A stretch of 17,914 nt of DNA from Auxenochlorella pyrenoidosa (Eukaryota > Chlorophyta > Trebouxiophyceae > Chlorellales > Chlorellaceae): NCBI GenBank assembly GCA_001430745.1, contig KQ482040.1, positions 41,329-59,242 of the forward strand. The letters are read 5' to 3'. Below the pieces are notes generated by a model, which made no database searches, was not told the DNA's origin, and worked only from the letters and a program-made list of their open reading frames with translations. The position numbers and the translations under genes are program-made. Below, piece by piece: positions 10,265 through 17,914 of the stretch. Within the stretch, counting starts at the first letter, position 1. Every line of letters starts with the position of its first letter.

Positions 10265-13200
10265 ATGGCGGCACGACTGGCCGTGCTGCTCGTGGTGGTG
10301 GCGGCGGGTGAGGCCAGCCCTTGCAGCGACGAGGCACTTGTGATGTATCCCCTGCCGCGGCTCCGCCACTGCCGCCTGCCGGCGCCGCCAGCTGGTCTGC
10401 AACTGCTTTGCTTGCCAACATGCTGCGACGAACTGGCAGTGCCTGCGTGAGCGTGCTGCAGGGACAGCCGCGAGCCTTGCCCTCGCCGCCGTCGGAGGTA
10501 TCCCTGCCAATGGGACCGGCTCAAGCCCTCCCGAGTCCCGGACATTTGCAGGCGCTGCCACCGCCGCTCGTGACGGCCCCATCAGCGCGGCGGGCGGCGG
10601 TCTCCCTTTCCAGTGCAACGTCACCTGCCCTGCCGGCCCCATGGGCCCTGTTGGTCCGCGGGGCCCGGCGGGAAAGCAGGGCGTGCAGGGGCCGCGCGGC
10701 GTGCAGGGTGAGTGCGCCTGCCTGCCCTTGAGCCTCGCACGCCTGCTGCAGTGCTGCCACAAGCGTGGTGTACACTGCTTCGCACCGCCGTGGGTTGTGT
10801 TGTCTGTTGGCGGGCCACCCCCTGCCCCAGCCCTGGATGCCCGGACAGGCCTGCCGCTCCCTGCTGTAGTAGGCTGCAGCTGCGCACCGCGACTCTGCGT
10901 GCCGCTGCCACAGTGACGAACGCCCTGCTCTTACTCCCATGCTCTCGTGCCCGGTGTGTGCAGGGCCCGCCGGGAAGGCTGGGCCAAAGGGCGACCAAGG
11001 TGCGGGCGGGCGGGCAGTGCAGGGCTGCCTGCTGCCAACAAGTGCCTGCGCCCCTGCTGTCAAGCCAGGCATGGGAGGGGCAGCCATGACGCCGGCGATC
11101 CCTGATGCCTGCCACCTTCTTGCTTCAAGCTGTGTGCCGGGACGGGGGCTGCCAAGGCTGCGGCTGCGCACCGTCGTTAGCAAGGGTTATGCCTACGCGG
11201 CAACCTGCGGTCCGCGCTGCCCCTGCGCATGCAAGCTTAAGCACAACACCCTCAGCCTGCTGCTCCATCCAACTGCCATGATCCTCCTCCGCTCTCCCTG
11301 GTGTCCGCTCTCGCAGGCCCCGCAGGCCCCGCAGGCGTGACTGGTGAGGCGCCGGGGCCTGCGTGCAGACAGTGTGCTCATGCTGCATTGGGGGCGTTAC
11401 AGCCGGCAAGCACACCAGCCTCCCCCCCTGGCCGCCTGCCCCGGCGCCGTGCACGCTTTGCCTGCATGGCCGCGGCATTTGGCAGGCTCAGCTAGTGCCA
11501 GGCTGCAAATGCCGGGCTGCCTCCCCCCAGCTGACAGCGCGCGCCGTCGAAAAGCAGCCGCTGGCCGCAGAGTTCCCTGCTGTTGCTTGATGGTCACTGC
11601 TGGCCGCAAAGCGCAGCCCCTGCGCGCGCCCTGCTGCCTGCTGTGCGCGCCCCGTCATGCGCCCTGCGCTGCGTGCGCCCTTGTGCTGCGCCGACTGGGC
11701 CTGCTGGGCCCTGCCTGTTCCCAGGCGCCCTCCCACCCCCGGGGTCCTCTCCCTGCCTGCGCGGACTTGAAATGTAGTTGATGATTTGATTGCCTACTCC
11801 TGCGCCCCTTCCTGCAGGGCCGGCCGGTCTTCCTGGATCCCAGGGCCCCGCCGGTGGGTGTCCCCAGGCAGGCTGCAGCTGCTCAGCTGAGGCAGCACGT
11901 CGCTGCCTGCCGGGCTGCAGGCAGTGCGTGCAATGCTGCCGTGCGCATGCCCCCATATGGGCATGCATGCGGCGCACTGCCGCTCCGCACAGAGAGGGCC
12001 CTGCTCAGGAGCTCACCACTGCTGCTGCAGGTCCGGCCGGCGAGCCCGGCGCAATCGGCCCCACCGGCCCCACTGGTGCCACAGGCCCGGCAGGCTCTGG
12101 CGCCACCGGCGCAACAGGCGCAACAGGCGCAACAGGAGCAACCGGCGCAACAGGACCAGCTGGAGCGGCCGGCGCCACGGGCCCTTCGGGGGTCACGCTG
12201 CTCACCGTCACCTCCCAGGCCACCTCTCAGAACTGCAACAAGACAGGATCTGTTGCGGCCTGGTCCTACACCTGCGACGTCATGACGCCCTCCTGCCCCA
12301 CCGGAACGTCGCTCACAGGTGCCCAGCGCTGACCCTGCCTGCACGCACCTGCCTGACGCAATGGCAGCTGCGGCACAGGTGGCCTGGCAGCTGCCCGGCC
12401 CACGCCCCAGCGTTGGCGCAAAGGCGCAGGCTCCTGCAGCTCCCGGGAGCGTGCAAACCCTGGCTGTGACAGGGCAGCCTCAGGGAGCGCACGCATGCGC
12501 GAAAGCACATGCCGCGCGGCACACAGCCGGCCTGCTGCGGGCGCCAGCCATGCCCAGCTGGGCTTGCCACAGCTGCTCAGCGCCCCTGGGCAAGGACTGC
12601 TCTGTGGGGCAAAGAGCTGGGCAGGTGGCACGCCATGTGATGCACCTCTCCTACACACCTTGCGCGATGGTTGCTGCTGCCTGTTGCCGACACCGACGTG
12701 CCCCATCCATGCCTCCGCTCCCCCCTCCCCCCGCCACAGGCTGCACGTGCACGCTGAGTAACTATTCTGCAGGCAACACAGCAAACCCTTGGGTGAGGAT
12801 GGATTCGATCCAAGTGGATCCGGCAGGGCAGGGGCTGCGACATGCGGCCGCCAGCGCTCGGTGCCCTGGCTGACGAGCCGCGCTGTGCGGCAGGTGGCTG
12901 GCGAGGATGGGAGCGCACGCAGGGATGAGAGGGTGAAAACCCACGAGCGGCCATACGTACCCCAACCTCCCGTGCCCCCGCCCCCCCACCCCCCACCCCA
13001 TTCCCCACCCACGCACACGATTGCGATGGCGAGGGGGGGGGGGGCCTTCTGCTCACACCACACACACACACACACACCAATCCCCAACCAACTCACCCGC
13101 AAACTGCAGGTCGTCCAGTTTTGGTTCACTTTTGGCTCCAAATGCGTCTGCCGCGTAAGCGCCGCCCGTGGCTTCACCTGTGTACCCGGCTTGTGTGGCT

Positions 13201-13472
13201 CGCTGCTCCCAGCTCCGCGGCCTTGGGCACGCTGACAAATCCCAGCCATCCAGACAGCCTGTAGTTGCACTGCCAGCCTGGCCGTGGCAGGTGCAGTCAA
13301 CACGGGCGCGCTGGGTGTGCGCCTTGCTGGGCCGACATGCGCGCTGTGTCACCCTGCCTCGCCCTGCCTCGCCCCACGTCCATCCCTGCAGTTCGCGGTG
13401 TCTGGAGCCTCCACCAACCCTGCAGTAGACACGGTGGCGGTCGTTCACTGCGTGGGGCCAACTGCAGTCTGA
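10265..13472 (+). CDS. Secreted collagen-like protein A with Cys-rich C-terminal domain
   Basis: Ten exons: 10265-10307, 10462-10497, 10552-10707, 10964-10999, 11317-11343, 11818-11853, 12031-12318, 12740-12792, 13110-13154 and 13392-13472, giving 266 aa. Residues 1 to about 27 form a signal peptide ([15 protein letters not shown] core). A CNVTC motif at 48-52 carries an N-glycosylation sequon. Gly-X-Y repeats fill about 55-167: 37 triplets with one GSG break, first charged (GKQ, GPR, GPKGDQ), then Thr-rich with six GAT units in a row. The C-terminal 99 residues hold eight Cys, including paired CTC and CVC, and two more sequons (NKT, NYS); this part may drive trimerisation or disulfide linking, as in other collagen-like proteins, but I recognise no named domain. 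An extracellular or cell-wall role is inferred. Intron 2 is only 54 nt and open in frame, so it could be retained. The downstream tandem paralogue supports every junction. Confidence 0.85.
11311..11343 (+). other. Three tandem in-frame splice acceptors at exon 5 of gene A
   Basis: Three CGCAG sites end at 11316, 11325 and 11334, each followed by GC. Using any of them keeps the phase, and each step removes exactly one Gly-Pro-Ala triplet. The paralogue has only one clear acceptor at the equivalent exon (ending 15187). Confidence 0.6.
12099..12152 (+). repeat. 9-bp coding minisatellite (Gly-Ala-Thr)6
   Basis: Six consecutive 9-nt units, consensus GGCGCAACA with slight third-base variation, encode six Gly-Ala-Thr triplets in exon 7 of collagen-like gene A. 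Near-identity among units points to recent slippage or unequal exchange. The equivalent part of gene B is more varied. Confidence 0.9.
12960..13080. repeat. C-rich, poly-G and CA-repeat tract in intron 8 of gene A
   Basis: The segment holds C-runs spaced by A (12960-13010), a run of 12 G at 13033-13044 and a CA dinucleotide repeat at about 13057-13078, close to the exon 9 acceptor. The equivalent intron of the paralogue carries a similar C-rich and CA-rich tract. Confidence 0.85.
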
Positions 13473-14049
13473 CCGCTGGCTGCCGCCCAGGCCAGGGTGA
13501 AGCCAGGGCATCGCGCTCGTGGCCTACCACCGTCCTGCCCAGTTCCTTCGTTCCACCCTCCTGTGATAGCTTGCGTGTGGGCCATGCCTGACCGACGCTG
13601 CCGACGGCGCCGCTGCATGCGCAACGCATGCCATTAGCTCATAGTGGCACCCCCGGGCCCAGGGCATGTTCCGTTCCGGTCAGACAGACCTAAAGCCCAA
13701 GCAAACAAGCATGCAATTGCAAGCAAGCAGGCAAGAGAGCATGTCTCCATCCTCCAACTGGTAGGCAGCCAGCAGGGGCACCGGCGCGCGCCGGCCATAG
13801 GCCTGTCAGAGCTCGCACCAGCAGCGCTGTCTTGCCTGCTATCGCCAGCATCACCAATGGGCCGCGGGCCAGCGGGGCAAGGTAGCGGACGTCCTGTTGC
13901 GGCGCTGTTCTCATTGTCTTCATCCAGCTCACAAACTTGTACAACGGTCGAGTCGCTCTCCTACAGACGGCAGCCCGTGAGTGGGGTGTGGTGGCACTTG
14001 ACTGCTTGCTTGCTGCACGCGCTGACCGGATCCCTCACCCCGCACTATG
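13473..14049. other. Intergenic region between the collagen-like paralogues
   Basis: No gene is supported in this stretch. It holds the 3' UTR of gene A, one copy of a short dispersed repeat (13668-13710) and 5' flank of gene B that resembles the flank of gene A, for example ACAACNNTCGAG near 13941-13952 and GGCACTTG at 13993-14000. Confidence 0.5.
13668..13710 (+). repeat. Short dispersed repeat, copy 1
   Basis: The segment contains GTTCCGTT, then AGACAGAC, TAAAGCCCAA and CAAACAAGC. It closely matches 16748-16786 inside intron 8 of gene B. There are no terminal inverted repeats or coding content to name an element family. Confidence 0.6.
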
Positions 14050-14097
14050 GTGATCATGTCAGTAGCAAAATGCAGTAGGAGGTAGCCGAATGGGCGG
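14050..14097 (+). promoter_or_regulatory. Conserved upstream block of collagen-like gene B
   Basis: GTGATCA-n3-CAGTAGCA-n2-ATGC at 14050-14073, followed by GAATGGGCG near 14088, matches the block upstream of gene A in sequence, order and spacing. It starts 133 nt before the ATG at 14183, compared with 127 nt in gene A. Confidence 0.5.
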
Positions 14098-14182
14098 CTT
14101 ACTGCAAAAGTCGTCCCGTTCGAAGCGTGCTGTAGGCGTTTCCTGACATTTACAGAACTTCCCCGCGACTCAGGAAACAATA

Positions 14183-17541
<3,359 letters not shown>

Positions 17542-17914
17542 ATGCTCACAGCTGGCAGCCCTTCAACCCCCCCAACCCACCCTGGAGGGCCCAGCCGCAG
17601 CCATGGTTCTGCCGGTGATGGCCGCGAAAAGCCTGCAGGAGCAGCTGGGCACTCCTCGCCTGCGTCGTCAGGCTGCCAAGCCCGCCTCTGCCAATCTCCG
17701 CCACCCTTCGCCCACATTTCGTTTTGCTCCCCATGCCATCCCTGTTTTCATATAAATGCAAGCGCCCCGGTGCCAGCCCTTGATGGCTGCGTGCACCGAC
17801 GCTGTTCACCGACGCTGTGCACCTGCATCACGCTGTGCACCGACGCTGTTCTGCATCCCACCTAACGCCTGATCGAACCGCCCTGCCACCCTGGCCCGCT
17901 CAATTGAGCTTGGT
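17542..17914. other. 3' flank of gene B, with a TATA-like site and a short repeat
   Basis: No gene is supported. The stretch holds the gene B 3' UTR, a TATAAAT sequence at about 17752-17758, and three copies of the 12-mer CACCGACGCTGT at 17794-17805, 17807-17818 and 17838-17849. The TATA-like site could belong to a gene beyond the right edge, or act in 3'-end formation. Confidence 0.45.

Noticed and set aside
10265..10450. Unspliced reading of collagen gene A exon 1 (ending in GEASPC and onward) as a stand-alone secreted peptide
   Set aside because: The conserved GTGAGG donor, loss of similarity in the two paralogues after 17 intron bases, and frame agreement with exons 2-3 all favour splicing.
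12005..12223. Minus-strand frame with Pro-Val-Ala-Pro repeats
   Set aside because: It is the complement of the Gly-X-Y exon of gene A; a like frame at 15903-16190 mirrors gene B.
12266..13303. 345-codon minus-strand frame
   Set aside because: It crosses exons and low-complexity intron DNA of gene A and shows no plausible protein.
17780..17873. Small frame starting ATGGCTGCGTGC near the right edge
   Set aside because: It consists mainly of a 12-nt repeat read in shifting frames and has no support beyond an upstream TATA-like sequence.

Overview
The window looks like nuclear DNA of a green alga, most likely a Chlorella-like trebouxiophyte. It is very GC-rich. Its genes are cut into many short exons by introns of roughly 50-660 nt, usually with GTGAG/GTGGG donors and CTGCAG/CGCAG acceptors, and CAG (Gln) tracts occur inside coding sequence. 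The organism call is inference; the exon/intron style is seen directly. I found no bacterial operon, CRISPR array, tRNA, rRNA or intact transposon.

Four genes can be supported. (1) Positions 2923 to 1, minus strand: the 5' part of a Gln/Ala/Pro-rich, largely disordered protein of unknown function that runs off the left edge (six exons traced). (2) Positions 3879-9139, plus strand: a complete 15-exon gene for a PRP38B-type pre-mRNA splicing factor (442 aa by my splicing), with a PRP38 domain followed by a long Arg/Asp-rich, partly RS tail. It is divergent from gene 1 across about 950 bp. (3) Positions 10265-13472 and (4) positions 14183-17541, plus strand: a tandem pair of 10-exon paralogues encoding small secreted collagen-like proteins (266 and 280 aa). 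Each has a signal peptide, a CNVTC motif, about 37-42 Gly-X-Y triplets and a Cys-rich C-terminal domain. The ten exons correspond one to one, and six of them are identical in length.

The most interesting content is the collagen pair. Every intron in the Gly-X-Y region splits a Gly codon after its first base. The small exons are 27 or 36 nt, that is, whole numbers of triplets. The repeat region has two parts: a charged block carried by small exons and an uncharged Thr-rich GAT/GPT block in one large exon. Both proteins keep the same one-residue interruption of the triple helix. The paralogues also share promoter-proximal motifs and a 55-nt identical block spanning exon 1 and the start of intron 1.

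The PRP38B gene has a second odd pattern: three of its splice junctions (donors of exons 2 and 7, acceptor of exon 5) have nearby duplicated copies. One copy would add 22 residues in frame, while the others would shift frame. All gene models are my own reading of splice signals and frame continuity; no transcripts were available.
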